Origin: an uncultured Ruminiclostridium sp.
Lineage (GTDB): Bacteria; Bacillota; Clostridia; Oscillospirales; Ruminococcaceae
Assembly: GCA_934454635.1 (NCBI GenBank)
Contig: CAKSFR010000002.1
Span: 62,001-126,000, forward strand
DNA length: 64,000 nt
Direction of reading: 5' to 3'
This document shows, piece after piece, positions 51,840 to 60,832 of this stretch. Position numbers and translations under genes: made by a program. Within the stretch, counting starts at the first letter, position 1. Every line of letters begins with the position of its first letter. The notes under the pieces are model-generated. The model was given only the letters and a program-made list of their open reading frames with translations. It had not been told where the DNA came from and made no database searches.

Positions 51840-54586
51840 CGAAAACCGTAAAGGAAACCGCGTCGGAGTGGCTCGGATATGCGAAAAGCGGCTTAAAGCG
51901 CTTTTTTATAACCGACTATCAGTTCCCGCTTTCGTTCGCGATACCGCTGTTTATACTGCTGCTTTCCTATTTTATTTTCGGAGTTTATCCCTTCGGAGAA
52001 GAATCCGTACTTTCTCTCGACCTTAACGGTCAGTATGTATACTATTATGATTATATGTACGACGTTCTCGCGGGAAAAGAGAGCATTTTCTATTCATGGA
52101 GCAGAAATCTTTCGGGCGAATTTATGGGGATCATCGGATATTACCTCGGAAGCCCGTTCAACTTCCTTGTGTGGATATTTCCGAGAACGATGATAACCGA
52201 GGGGCTTCTGACCATGATGGTTTGCAAGGTCGGCGCGATAGGGCTTTGTATGTCGGTATATCTCAGCCGCGGAAAGGGCTTTAAGCCGCTTACCTGCATA
52301 ATCTTCTCGGTGTGCTATGCGCTCTGCTCATACACGATAGTTCAGACTATGAACCCCATGTGGCTCGACGGGGTCATGATACTCCCGATCATCGCCTACG
52401 GCATAGAAAAGCTGATAGACGAGGGCAAGTTCATAATGCTGACGGTTTCGCTGGTGTACGCGTTTGTGACCTGCTTCTATATCGGCTTTATGATCGCTAT
52501 TTTCTCCGCGATATATTTCCTTTATTATGCGGTCGCAAGTCACAAGGAGGGGCTTTCCCGCCTGTTTATCGGGCGCGGACTGCTTTTCACGGGTACGGCT
52601 CTCGTTTCGGCGATGATGTCGTGCTATATGCTTATCCCCGTGTACAATTCGCTTTCATACGGAAAGTTCGATTTCTCCGAGCCTGATTACAGCTCGGTCT
52701 ACACGAATTTTAACCTTATCGAATTTCTCGACAAGCTGTTCCCGAACACCTATGATACCGTGCGTATGTCGGGACTGCCGTTTATTTACTGCGGAACGAT
52801 AGTTCTGCTTTTCCTGCCCTGCTATTTCTTTATGAAAAAAATACGCGGGCGCGACAGGATAGCGGGCGCGGTGATAATTTCCGTGCTTTGCGTTTCGATG
52901 TGGATATGTCAGGTAGATATGCTCTGGCACGGCGGACAGCTTCCGAACTGGCTTCCTTACCGCTACAGCTTTATGCTCTCGTTCCTTATGACGGCGTTTG
53001 CCGCAAAGGCTTTCGACAATATTGAAGAAATACGCAAAAAGCAGCTTGCGGGAATTGCGCTTGCGTGGTTCGCGGTGCTCGTTTATATCGAGTCGCAGGA
53101 CAATTATCTTGAGGACATCAGCCGCGATACGATGGACAGCCTGCTTGTGATACTCCCCGCAATGGCGATACTTCTCATAATCTCCGCCGTTGTTATCCAG
53201 CTTAAAGACAAGCTGCACAGAAAGGGAATATGCGTGATACTTGTCGCGGTGATTTCCGCCGAGGCGTTCTGCAATACCCTTGTTCAGATAATCAGGCAGG
53301 ATTTCGATATCGTTTATTCAACAAAGCCGTCGTATAACAACGTTATCGACCCTACGCGCGAGGTCGTCGACGAGATAAAGGCGAACGACGACGGATTTTA
53401 CCGCATTGAAAAGACATATTTCCGCACGGTCAACGACCCGCTTGCCTGCGGAATGTACGGGCTTTCGCACAGCTCCAGCACGCTCAACGCAAAGCCGATA
53501 GCTCTGCTTTCTTACCTCGGATTTACCGCGAGAAGCCACTATACGCGCTATTCGGGCGCAACCGAGATAACCAAGAGCCTTTTCGGCGTGAAATACGAGC
53601 TTTCCTGCCCTGATAACAGCACGTCGAATATCAAATCGCGCGACGATATAACGGTAAAGGAAAACCCGCTTGCAATGCCAATGGCGTACCTTGTAGATAA
53701 GGGAGTGGCGCAGCTTTCCTTCACGGACGCAGATCCGCTTTCCGAGATAAGCAGTCCGCTTTCGACTACCGAACCGCTTAAAAACCAGAACGTGCTGCTC
53801 GCGAGAATGCTCGGACGCGAGTACGACCAAACCAACGAATATTTCACACGCATTATCGACGACGTTGAGCTTGAAAAAGTGAACGTAAAACAGGGCAAGA
53901 CCACGGACGGACACCACAGCTTCAAGAAAATCGAGCCGAATCTCAACACCGAGCTTGTGTACACGTTCACAATGCCCGAAACCTCCGCGCTTTATATGTA
54001 TCTCCCGTCGAAATACGAACGGCAGGTAAACGTATGGCTCAACCGCGAGGTGTTCCTCGGAACGTATTTCGAGGGCGACAACAACAGCATAATGAAGATA
54101 GGCGATTTTGAGGCGGGAGAAAGCGTTACGATAGGGCTTACGCTCACTCGCGACGATCTTTACTTCCGCGAGGCGCAGTTCCTTTACTGCAACAGCGAGG
54201 CTATCGAAGCCGACCTCGGCGAGCTTAAAGCCAATAACGCGGAAACCGTCGCCGAACGGGTCGCTCCCACAAAGGTGAAAATAACCGTAAACGCTCAGGG
54301 CGACAACACCCTGCTTATGACGACGATCCCCGTCGAAAAGGGCTGGACGGTGCTTGTCGACGGAGAAAAAACCGACTATATCGAGGTTCTCGACGCGCTT
54401 ATCGGTGTTCAGCTTACTCCCGGCGAGCATACAATAGAAATGAGCTTTGTTACGGCGGGATATCCTGCGGCGGTTATAATTTCGGCTGCGGGACTGCTGA
54501 TTTTCGTGGCGGCGGTAATTATCTACTGCCGGTTTTTCCGCGGAAGGTCTGCAAAATCCGAAGAAACGGAGGAAAACGAAGAATGA
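51836..54586 (+). CDS. yfhO: YfhO-family membrane glycosyltransferase
   Basis: 916 residues. About twelve to thirteen membrane helices span residues 25-480, with a GT-C-type first outer loop (SVLSLDLNGQYVYYYDY, with the Asp expected for catalysis). A ~370-residue extracytoplasmic beta-rich domain and a last helix (AVIISAAGLLIFVAAVIIYC) with an acidic tail follow. It likely transfers the sugar from the lipid made by the preceding enzyme onto a wall polymer outside the cell. ATGA overlaps exist at both ends, binding GT2, YfhO and CoaX in one translational unit. A GtcA-type flippase is not seen nearby. Confidence 0.92.
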   Translation: MTKTVKETASEWLGYAKSGLKRFFITDYQFPLSFAIPLFILLLSYFIFGVYPFGEESVLSLDLNGQYVYYYDYMYDVLAGKESIFYSWSRNLSGEFMGIIGYYLGSPFNFLVWIFPRTMITEGLLTMMVCKVGAIGLCMSVYLSRGKGFKPLTCIIFSVCYALCSYTIVQTMNPMWLDGVMILPIIAYGIEKLIDEGKFIMLTVSLVYAFVTCFYIGFMIAIFSAIYFLYYAVASHKEGLSRLFIGRGLLFTGTALVSAMMSCYMLIPVYNSLSYGKFDFSEPDYSSVYTNFNLIEFLDKLFPNTYDTVRMSGLPFIYCGTIVLLFLPCYFFMKKIRGRDRIAGAVIISVLCVSMWICQVDMLWHGGQLPNWLPYRYSFMLSFLMTAFAAKAFDNIEEIRKKQLAGIALAWFAVLVYIESQDNYLEDISRDTMDSLLVILPAMAILLIISAVVIQLKDKLHRKGICVILVAVISAEAFCNTLVQIIRQDFDIVYSTKPSYNNVIDPTREVVDEIKANDDGFYRIEKTYFRTVNDPLACGMYGLSHSSSTLNAKPIALLSYLGFTARSHYTRYSGATEITKSLFGVKYELSCPDNSTSNIKSRDDITVKENPLAMPMAYLVDKGVAQLSFTDADPLSEISSPLSTTEPLKNQNVLLARMLGREYDQTNEYFTRIIDDVELEKVNVKQGKTTDGHHSFKKIEPNLNTELVYTFTMPETSALYMYLPSKYERQVNVWLNREVFLGTYFEGDNNSIMKIGDFEAGESVTIGLTLTRDDLYFREAQFLYCNSEAIEADLGELKANNAETVAERVAPTKVKITVNAQGDNTLLMTTIPVEKGWTVLVDGEKTDYIEVLDALIGVQLTPGEHTIEMSFVTAGYPAAVIISAAGLLIFVAAVIIYCRFFRGRSAKSEETEENEE

Positions 54587-55356
54587 ATGTTCTTACGATA
54601 GACGTCGGGAATACAAATACCGTTTTTGGGGCATATAATGAAAGCGACGAGCTTATTTTTGAAATGCGCGCCGAAACGAATCCCTCAAGAATGGCTGACG
54701 AATATACGCTTATCCTTATGAATATGCTCAGGCTTCACGAAATAAAAAAAGAGGAATTTGAGGGGGTAATAATCTCCTCGGTGGTTCCGCCCGTGACCGA
54801 ACAGCTCACCGCCGCCGTAAAGCGGTTTATGGCGCTTGAGGCTATGGTAGTCGGTCCGGGGGTAAAAACAGGACTTAACATCCGCATCGACGACCCCGCA
54901 ACGCTCGGCGCAGATCTTTGCTGCGCGGGGGTTGCCGCAAAGGAATATTACCCGCTTCCGTGCATAATTATCGACCTCGGGACGGTCAGCAAGGTTTTAG
55001 CCGTAAACGAGCGCGGGGAATTTCTCGGCGGCGCGCTTGCGGTCGGAATGAAAATGGCTTTCGATTCGCTTTCGAGCAACACTGCGGCGCTCCCTCTCAT
55101 AAGCGCGGGACGGGTCGAGAAGGCGATAGGCTCGAACACGGCGGATTGTATGCGTTCGGGGGTAATAATCGGCATGGCTTCAATGCTCGACGGATTTATC
55201 GAGCGGTTTGAAGCGGAAATGGGCAGCGCGAAGTCGATCGTTGCGACAGGCGGCTTTTCGCAGATCGTAGCGCCGTACTGCAAGCGCGAAATGACCCTAG
55301 ACAGCGAGCTTCTCCTAAAAGGGCTGCTCGTTATCTACCGCAAAAACAGGGGTTAA
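54583..55356 (+). CDS. coaX: Type III pantothenate kinase (divergent)
   Basis: 257 residues; phosphorylates pantothenate, the first step of CoA synthesis. LTIDVGNTNTVFGAY (phosphate loop), ISSVVPPVT and GPGVKTGLNIRIDDPATLGAD agree with CoaX. Yet the usual GADR reads GADL, DFGTATT reads DLGTVSK, and the I-PG segment reads ALAVGM, so activity is not assured. Overlaps yfhO by ATGA. A transporter gene with a candidate pan RNA follows, consistent with a vitamin B5 role. Confidence 0.85.
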   Translation: MNVLTIDVGNTNTVFGAYNESDELIFEMRAETNPSRMADEYTLILMNMLRLHEIKKEEFEGVIISSVVPPVTEQLTAAVKRFMALEAMVVGPGVKTGLNIRIDDPATLGADLCCAGVAAKEYYPLPCIIIDLGTVSKVLAVNERGEFLGGALAVGMKMAFDSLSSNTAALPLISAGRVEKAIGSNTADCMRSGVIIGMASMLDGFIERFEAEMGSAKSIVATGGFSQIVAPYCKREMTLDSELLLKGLLVIYRKNRG

Positions 55357-55384
55357 GGCTAAACGCCTTAAAATATAAACCCAC

Positions 55385-55470
55385 GGCACACTCCCTGTCC
55401 GGGAGGCGCCAGTAAGGGGATTTATCGAACATACAGCCGCTCGGCGTCCGAACCGTTTAGGTCGGAACGC
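55385..55470 (+). ncRNA. Candidate tandem pan-motif leader RNA
   Basis: Hairpin 2 (55444-55470): GCGTCCGAACC and GGTCGGAACGC pair fully around GTTTA except for one unpaired A on each side, the two-bulged-A hallmark of the pan motif. Hairpin 1 (55385-55410): GGCACACTCCC and GGGAGGCGCC also pair with unpaired A residues. The pair lies in the leader of an ECF transporter gene next to coaX. The assignment rests on shape and context only. Confidence 0.4.
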
Positions 55471-55519
55471 GAAAGGAGCGCGGTACATACGAAAATCACC
55501 CGAAGAAAGGACAAGAAAA

Positions 55520-56119
55520 ATGGAAAAAACAAACAAAACAGGAAAAAAGTTCGGCGTTTCGGCAATTGTCGGAATGGGGCTGCTCACGGCTATCGTCGTG
55601 GTTCTTCAGGCTCTCGCGGTCGGGATAAGGTTCGGCGTGTTCAATATCACGCTCGTGCTTGTGCCTATCGTTGTCGGAGCGGCACTTTACGGCTGGGGCG
55701 CAGGCGCATGGCTCGGACTCGTTTTCGGCGTGGTCGTGCTTTTCACGGACGCGGGCGCATTCCTCGCGGTAAGCGTTCCTGGAACTATCGTCACCTGCAT
55801 TCTCAAGGGCGTTCTTGCGGGACTTGCCGCAGGCGCGGTCTATAGGGCGATAAGCGCGAAGAACAGCATTGCCGCGGCGTTTGCGGCGGGAATCGTTTCG
55901 CCGATCGTCAACACGGGCGTGTTCATTCTCGGCTGCTCGGTGTTCTTTATGGATACGATAACCGAATGGGCGGCGGGCGCAGGCTTTGACAACGCGTGGG
56001 CGTATATGCTTACGACGTTTGTCGGGGTGAATTTCCTTGTGGAAATGGCGATAAATCTTGTTTTAAGCTCAGCGGTCGTAATTATCGTCCGCGAGGGACA
56101 GAAAATGCTCAGAAAATAG
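55520..56119 (+). CDS. ECF transporter S component, probably pantothenate-related
   Basis: 199 residues with six hydrophobic helices and a basic N-terminal tail, the size and plan of an energy-coupling-factor substrate-binding subunit (IVGMGLLTAIVVVLQALAVG; ALYGWGAGAWLGLVFGVVVLF; VSVPGTIVTCILKGVLAGLAAGAVY). It needs a shared EcfA/A'/T module encoded elsewhere. Substrate inferred as pantothenate or a precursor from its position after coaX and the pan-like leader. AAAGGA precedes the ATG. Confidence 0.8.
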   Translation: MEKTNKTGKKFGVSAIVGMGLLTAIVVVLQALAVGIRFGVFNITLVLVPIVVGAALYGWGAGAWLGLVFGVVVLFTDAGAFLAVSVPGTIVTCILKGVLAGLAAGAVYRAISAKNSIAAAFAAGIVSPIVNTGVFILGCSVFFMDTITEWAAGAGFDNAWAYMLTTFVGVNFLVEMAINLVLSSAVVIIVREGQKMLRK

Positions 56120-56142
56120 AGAAAATACAACACAATACGCGC

Positions 56143-56172
56143 AAGCGGTGCCGTGAATGGACGGTACCGCTT
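56143..56172 (+). terminator. Hairpin after the S-component gene, adjoining a repeat
   Basis: AAGCGGTGCCGT-GAATGG-ACGGTACCGCTT, a 12-bp stem with one wobble. The expected T-run is missing because the family 1 element starts at once. Confidence 0.6.
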
Positions 56173-56173
56173 A

Positions 56174-56275
56174 ATACTAAGCACCAATAAAAGCATAGAT
56201 AAAAAATCCGGTATAACACATATATGCAAAGCTTACACTTGATTTTTTGTATAGTTTTTAATTGATGCTGAGTAT
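56174..56275 (+). repeat. 102-bp inverted-end element, family 1, copy 4
   Basis: ATACTAAGCACCAATAAAA to TTTTTAATTGATGCTGAGTAT, close to copy 1 along its length. Confidence 0.88.
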
Positions 56276-56299
56276 AACCCGCGTTAAAGGATATGACTT

Positions 56300-59200
56300 A
56301 TGGAATATTTTTTAAACACAGCTAAACAGCTCTCGGAATACCGCGCTTTTTCGGGGTGGGAGGGAGGTCTTCCCGTAATGCTTACGGGACTTTCGCACAT
56401 TCACAAGGCGCATTTTCTTGCCGCGTTTGCCGAGGACGACAATTTCCGCGCTCCGCTCGCAGTCATCTGCGACACCGAGGGCGAATGCGCGCGTCTTTGC
56501 GCTGATATAAACGCGATGACGGGGCGGGAGACCGCCGTTGTTTATCCCGCTAAGGATCTGATGCTCGGCGATGTTGATTCCTCCTCGCGCGAATATGTGC
56601 ACAGGCGGCTCGGCGTGCTTTATCGAATGGCGGCGGGTCAGGCGGACATTGTGTGCGCTACGCCCGAGGGTGCTTCGCAGCTTACAATGCCCAAGGTGAC
56701 CCTGCTCGGGCTTACGCGGACGATAAAATCGGGAGATACGCTTGATCTGACGGAGCTTGCCGCGCGGCTTACGGCGCTCGGATATACCCGCTGCGACCAG
56801 ATAGAGGGCGTTTCGCAGTTCTCGGTGCGCGGCGCGATATTCGACGTTTTCCCCGTGAATTTCGGCGCGCCCGTGCGTATAGAAATGTGGGACGATACGG
56901 TTGACAGCATTTCCGTTTTCGATATTGAGTCCCAGCGAAGAATTGACACGATAAAAAGCATTTCAATAGCTCCCGCGGCGGAGATAATTTTCGACAGTCC
57001 GACGGCTTTTTCCGATAGGCTTTCCGCATTCAGCGCGAAAATACGCGGGAAAAACGCCGAAATTGTAAAAAAGCATATCGCCGGCGATATCGAAAAGCTT
57101 GAAAACGGAGTCCTGCCCGACAGCGACCGCTATCTTCCCCTTTGTTATGCCGAAGAAGCGACGCTTTTCGATTACGCGCTGCAAATCGTAGTATGTGAGA
57201 ATACCGCCTGCAACGAAAGCCTCAAGTCCGCCCTCGCGCAGCATAACGAGGATATAAAAATGCTGTTTGAGGAGGGGATTCTCTGCAAGGGGCTTGACCG
57301 CTATATGCTCGCAAAGACGGAATATTCGGCGGCGGTCGAAAAGAAAGTCCGTGCGTATTTCGACAACTTCATGCGCGGACACGATATAAGCCTTTCGGCA
57401 TTGCTGAACGTTTCGGCGGGGCAGGTAGCGCCGTGGAGCGGCGAGTACAAATACCTGCTTGAAGAGCTGAAAAACTATATGCAGGGCGGCTACAGCGTTA
57501 TTGTTTTTGCGGGAACGGAAAAGGGTGCAAAGGTTCTTGCTGACGACCTGCGGGGCGACGGGATCCCTGCCGATTATTCAACTTCACCCAAAAAAGTGTA
57601 CGCAAAGCGCGTTTATGTTACCGAGGGAACGCTGACCTCGGGCTACAGCTACCCCGAGGCGCGGCTCGCCGCGATATCGCACACTGCGGTAAGTATTTCA
57701 GTTCGCGAAAAGCCAAAGCGCAAAAAGGCGGAGATAATAAACAGCCTTAACGATATCGCGGTCGGCGATCTCGTTGTTCATAACAGCTACGGAATAGGCG
57801 TTTTTGAGGGCGTTCAGAAGCTCACGCAGGACAGGATAAGCAAGGATTACATCAAAATACGCTACGCGGGGACGGACGTGCTCTATGTTCCCGTTACTCA
57901 GCTTGACCTTATCTCGCGCTATATCGGAAGCGGCGACGTAAACACGGTAAAGCTTTCTAAGATGCACACGGATCAGTGGCAAAAGGCGAAAACAAAGGCG
58001 AAAGCCGCCGCAAAGGAAATGGCGACGGAGCTTACCGCGCTTTACGCCAAGAGAATGAAGAGCAGGGGTTACGCTTTCGAGCCTGACGGAGAAGAACAGG
58101 TCGATTTTGAAAATCACTTCAGCTACGTTGAAACCGACGACCAGCTTCGCTGCATTGCCGAGATAAAGCAGGATATGGAGCGCGAGCAGCCTATGGAAAG
58201 ACTGCTCTGCGGGGACGTTGGCTTCGGAAAGACCGAGGTGGCTCTGCGCGCCGCGTTCAAGTGCGTCGAAAACGGCAAGCAGTGCGCATTGCTTTGCCCG
58301 ACGACTGTCCTTGCGTGGCAGCATTATCAGACCGTTTTGAAAAGAATGGACGGCTTCGATATACGCGTTGACCTGCTCTCGCGCTTCCGCACCAATAAAG
58401 AGATAAAACAAACGATAGAAAAGCTTAAAAAGGGAACGGTAGATATTGTTATCGGTACGCACAGGCTTGTTCAGGACGATATAGGCTTTAAGGATCTCGG
58501 TTTGGTAATAATCGACGAGGAGCAGCGCTTCGGAGTTGCACATAAGGATAAATTCAAGGAAATGTTCCCGGGCGTGGACATTCTTACGCTTTCGGCGACG
58601 CCTATCCCGCGTACGCTGAACATGGCAATGTCGGGTATACGCGACATGAGCGTTATCGAAACTCCGCCGCAGGACAGACAGCCTGTAACGACCTATGTTA
58701 TCGAGCATAACGACGGCGTTATCGCGCAGGCGATAAATAAGGAGCTGCGGCGCGGAGGTCAGGTCTACTATATCCACAACCGCATTGAAAGCATTATGCA
58801 GTGCGCGGCGAATCTTCACGCGCTTGTTCCCGAGGCGCGGATAGGTATAGCGCACGGAAGAATGGAGGAGGACGAGCTGCTTGAGGTTTGGCGGAAGCTT
58901 CTTGAGCATGAGATAGACGTTCTCGTCTGCACAACGCTTATCGAAACGGGCGTTGACGTGCCGAACTGCAACACGCTGATAATCGAAAACGCGGATTATA
59001 TGGGGCTTGCGCAGCTTCATCAGCTTCGCGGACGGGTAGGTCGCACTAACCGCCGCGCTTTTGCTTATTTCACATTCAAGCGCGGGAAAATGCTCAGCGA
59101 GGTGGCGACAAAGCGACTTGACGCGATACGCGAGTTCACAAAGTTCGGTTCGGGCTTCAGAATAGCGATGCGCGACCTCGAAATACGCGGCGCAGGCTCT

Positions 59201-59752
59201 ATCCTAGGTTCAAGCCAGTCGGGTCACCTCTCCGCAGTCGGCTATGATATGTATTTGAAGCTGCTCGACGAGGCGGTTAAGGAGGAACGCGGCGAAGTTA
59301 CCGAAAAAACCGAGGACTGTCTTGTTGACGTAAAGGTTGACGCGTTTATTCCAGAAAATTATATTTCAAACCCCGCGCAGCGCATAAGCTGCTATAAGCG
59401 CATCGCAATGATACGCAATGAGGACGACGCTTTTGACGTTACCGACGAGCTTATCGACCGCTACGGCGAGCCGCCGAAGCCTGTTTACGGGCTTATCGAG
59501 GTCGCGCAGATACGCAATATGGCGCAGCGGCTCGGCATAACGGAAATCGTTCAGACGAAGGACGGAATAAGCTTCTTCACGCCGAAGCCCGATATGCAGA
59601 AGATAGGCAGGCTCAATTCGCAGCTTGATGGACGTGTAAATCTCAACCTCGCGGGAAAGGTCTGCTTTAAAATTGCTCCCAAAAAGGACGAAACGCCGCT
59701 CGGACTGATTAGAACGGTGCTGGAGGATATGCTGATTACCGAGCAATCATGA
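56300..59752 (+). CDS. mfd: Transcription-repair coupling factor
   Basis: 1150 residues, the usual size. It removes RNA polymerase stalled at lesions and recruits UvrA. Present are the UvrB-like N-terminal domains, an RNA-polymerase-interacting domain (NDIAVGDLVVHNSYGIGVFEG, about 480-560), Walker A GDVGFGKTEVALRA near 637, DEEQRFGV near 739, the helicase lobe with RVGRTNRRAFAYF and the RecG-like relay, and a C-terminal TRCF domain. AAAGGA precedes ATG 56300. pth follows 49 bases later. Confidence 0.97.
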   Translation: MEYFLNTAKQLSEYRAFSGWEGGLPVMLTGLSHIHKAHFLAAFAEDDNFRAPLAVICDTEGECARLCADINAMTGRETAVVYPAKDLMLGDVDSSSREYVHRRLGVLYRMAAGQADIVCATPEGASQLTMPKVTLLGLTRTIKSGDTLDLTELAARLTALGYTRCDQIEGVSQFSVRGAIFDVFPVNFGAPVRIEMWDDTVDSISVFDIESQRRIDTIKSISIAPAAEIIFDSPTAFSDRLSAFSAKIRGKNAEIVKKHIAGDIEKLENGVLPDSDRYLPLCYAEEATLFDYALQIVVCENTACNESLKSALAQHNEDIKMLFEEGILCKGLDRYMLAKTEYSAAVEKKVRAYFDNFMRGHDISLSALLNVSAGQVAPWSGEYKYLLEELKNYMQGGYSVIVFAGTEKGAKVLADDLRGDGIPADYSTSPKKVYAKRVYVTEGTLTSGYSYPEARLAAISHTAVSISVREKPKRKKAEIINSLNDIAVGDLVVHNSYGIGVFEGVQKLTQDRISKDYIKIRYAGTDVLYVPVTQLDLISRYIGSGDVNTVKLSKMHTDQWQKAKTKAKAAAKEMATELTALYAKRMKSRGYAFEPDGEEQVDFENHFSYVETDDQLRCIAEIKQDMEREQPMERLLCGDVGFGKTEVALRAAFKCVENGKQCALLCPTTVLAWQHYQTVLKRMDGFDIRVDLLSRFRTNKEIKQTIEKLKKGTVDIVIGTHRLVQDDIGFKDLGLVIIDEEQRFGVAHKDKFKEMFPGVDILTLSATPIPRTLNMAMSGIRDMSVIETPPQDRQPVTTYVIEHNDGVIAQAINKELRRGGQVYYIHNRIESIMQCAANLHALVPEARIGIAHGRMEEDELLEVWRKLLEHEIDVLVCTTLIETGVDVPNCNTLIIENADYMGLAQLHQLRGRVGRTNRRAFAYFTFKRGKMLSEVATKRLDAIREFTKFGSGFRIAMRDLEIRGAGSILGSSQSGHLSAVGYDMYLKLLDEAVKEERGEVTEKTEDCLVDVKVDAFIPENYISNPAQRISCYKRIAMIRNEDDAFDVTDELIDRYGEPPKPVYGLIEVAQIRNMAQRLGITEIVQTKDGISFFTPKPDMQKIGRLNSQLDGRVNLNLAGKVCFKIAPKKDETPLGLIRTVLEDMLITEQS

Positions 59753-59801
59753 ATGCAGGCAAAAGTGGAACGCTGAATAAATCGCAGGAAAGGAAAAAAA
59801 T

Positions 59802-60428
59802 ATGTCTGTTTTTGATATTTTCAAGCAGCTCGACACGCAGAAAGCGCAGCAGCCGAGCGGACCTGTACAATATATCGTCTGCGGGCTGGGAAATCCCGGA
59901 ACGCAGTACGAAAACACCCGCCACAACGCGGGATTTATGGCGGTTGACGCTATCGCTCAAAAGATCGGCGCCGACGTAAAAAAGCTCAAATTCAAATCGC
60001 TTACCGCCGACGTTACGCTCGGAGGCGTGCGCTGCTTGCTGATGAAACCGTCAACGTTCATGAACAACAGCGGTGAAGCGGTCGCCGAAGCGATGAATTT
60101 CTACAAGCTCACTTCCGACAAGCTGCTGATAATTTACGACGATATTTCACTCGACGTGGGACGGCTGCGTATACGTCAGAAGGGCAGCGACGGCGGGCAC
60201 AACGGTATAAAAAGCATTATTCTTCACACGAACAGCGATAAGTTCCCGCGCATACGCATAGGCGTTGGTGCGAAGCCGCATCCCGATTACGACCTTGCGG
60301 ACTGGGTTCTTTCGGGCTTTCCGAAAGAGCAGGCGGCGGCTCTCGAACAGAGTCTTTCCAACGCAGCCGCAGCCGCCGAGCTTATGGTTCAGGGTAAAAT
60401 CAACGAGGCGATGAACAAGTTCAACTGA
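59802..60428 (+). CDS. pth: Peptidyl-tRNA hydrolase
   Basis: 208 residues. It releases peptides from prematurely dropped peptidyl-tRNA. CGLGNPGTQYENTRHNAGF holds the catalytic His, KPSTFMNNSGEAV the substrate Asn, and DDISLDVGRLRIRQKGSDGGHNG the remaining core. An extra ~22 residues (SVFDIFKQLDTQKAQQPSG) precede the usual start. AGGAAAGG precedes the ATG. Co-transcription with mfd is the common firmicute arrangement. Confidence 0.96.
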   Translation: MSVFDIFKQLDTQKAQQPSGPVQYIVCGLGNPGTQYENTRHNAGFMAVDAIAQKIGADVKKLKFKSLTADVTLGGVRCLLMKPSTFMNNSGEAVAEAMNFYKLTSDKLLIIYDDISLDVGRLRIRQKGSDGGHNGIKSIILHTNSDKFPRIRIGVGAKPHPDYDLADWVLSGFPKEQAAALEQSLSNAAAAAELMVQGKINEAMNKFN

Positions 60429-60522
60429 TTTTTTTCGGGGACAGTGCAATTTTTCGCGCACCCCGATTGTATTCATATTGACAGCGGCACTTCCCCCAAT
60501 CTGCCGCTGCCACTCCGCGCAC

Positions 60523-60621
60523 GGCGGCGCGCCGCCTTTTTTCGCCCCGCAGGGGCGAAAAAAGCGCGTGCAGCCTACGGCTGCACGCAAAAAACGCTTC
60601 GCGTTTTTGCGGCGCGCCGCC
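60523..60621. repeat. Cloverleaf repeat F
   Basis: Outer stem GGCGGCGCGCCGC (60523-60535) pairs with 60609-60621. Hairpins: 60537-60563 (TTTTTTCGCCCC, 12 bp, loop GCA), 60566-60588 (GCGTGCAGCC, 10 bp, loop TAC) and 60590-60608 (AAAAACGC, 8 bp, loop TTC). The stems differ in sequence from all other copies. The rest of 60429-60739 has no supported gene. Confidence 0.85.
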
Positions 60622-60739
60622 CCGTGTGGGGAGATGTTGTGCGCCGGGGTGAACCGCTGCGGACGTTGAGGGGAAAGCATACGCCGCGTGGTCGGCGGGG
60701 ATTTCCCGATTTTGCCTGCGGAAAGTGTGCGGTTTTGCC

Positions 60740-60768
60740 TTGACTAACCGTGTGTGCAGTAGTATAAT
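60740..60768 (+). promoter_or_regulatory. Promoter of the DHHW gene cluster
   Basis: TTGACT, 17 bases, TATAAT. Confidence 0.8.
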
Positions 60769-60832
60769 AATATGGGTGCGTTTGCGCCCTGTAATGAAGA
60801 TGAAGCTTTTTATATATTAATGGAGGTTTCCG

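Noticed and set aside
53318..54430. 370-codon minus-strand open frame
   Set aside because: Antisense shadow of the yfhO external domain.
57698..59020. 440-codon minus-strand open frame
   Set aside because: It lies wholly inside the helicase part of mfd in antisense and has no ribosome site or domain.
60444..60743. Arg-rich plus-strand frame between pth and the DHHW gene
   Set aside because: It translates cloverleaf F and its flanks, with no ribosome site.
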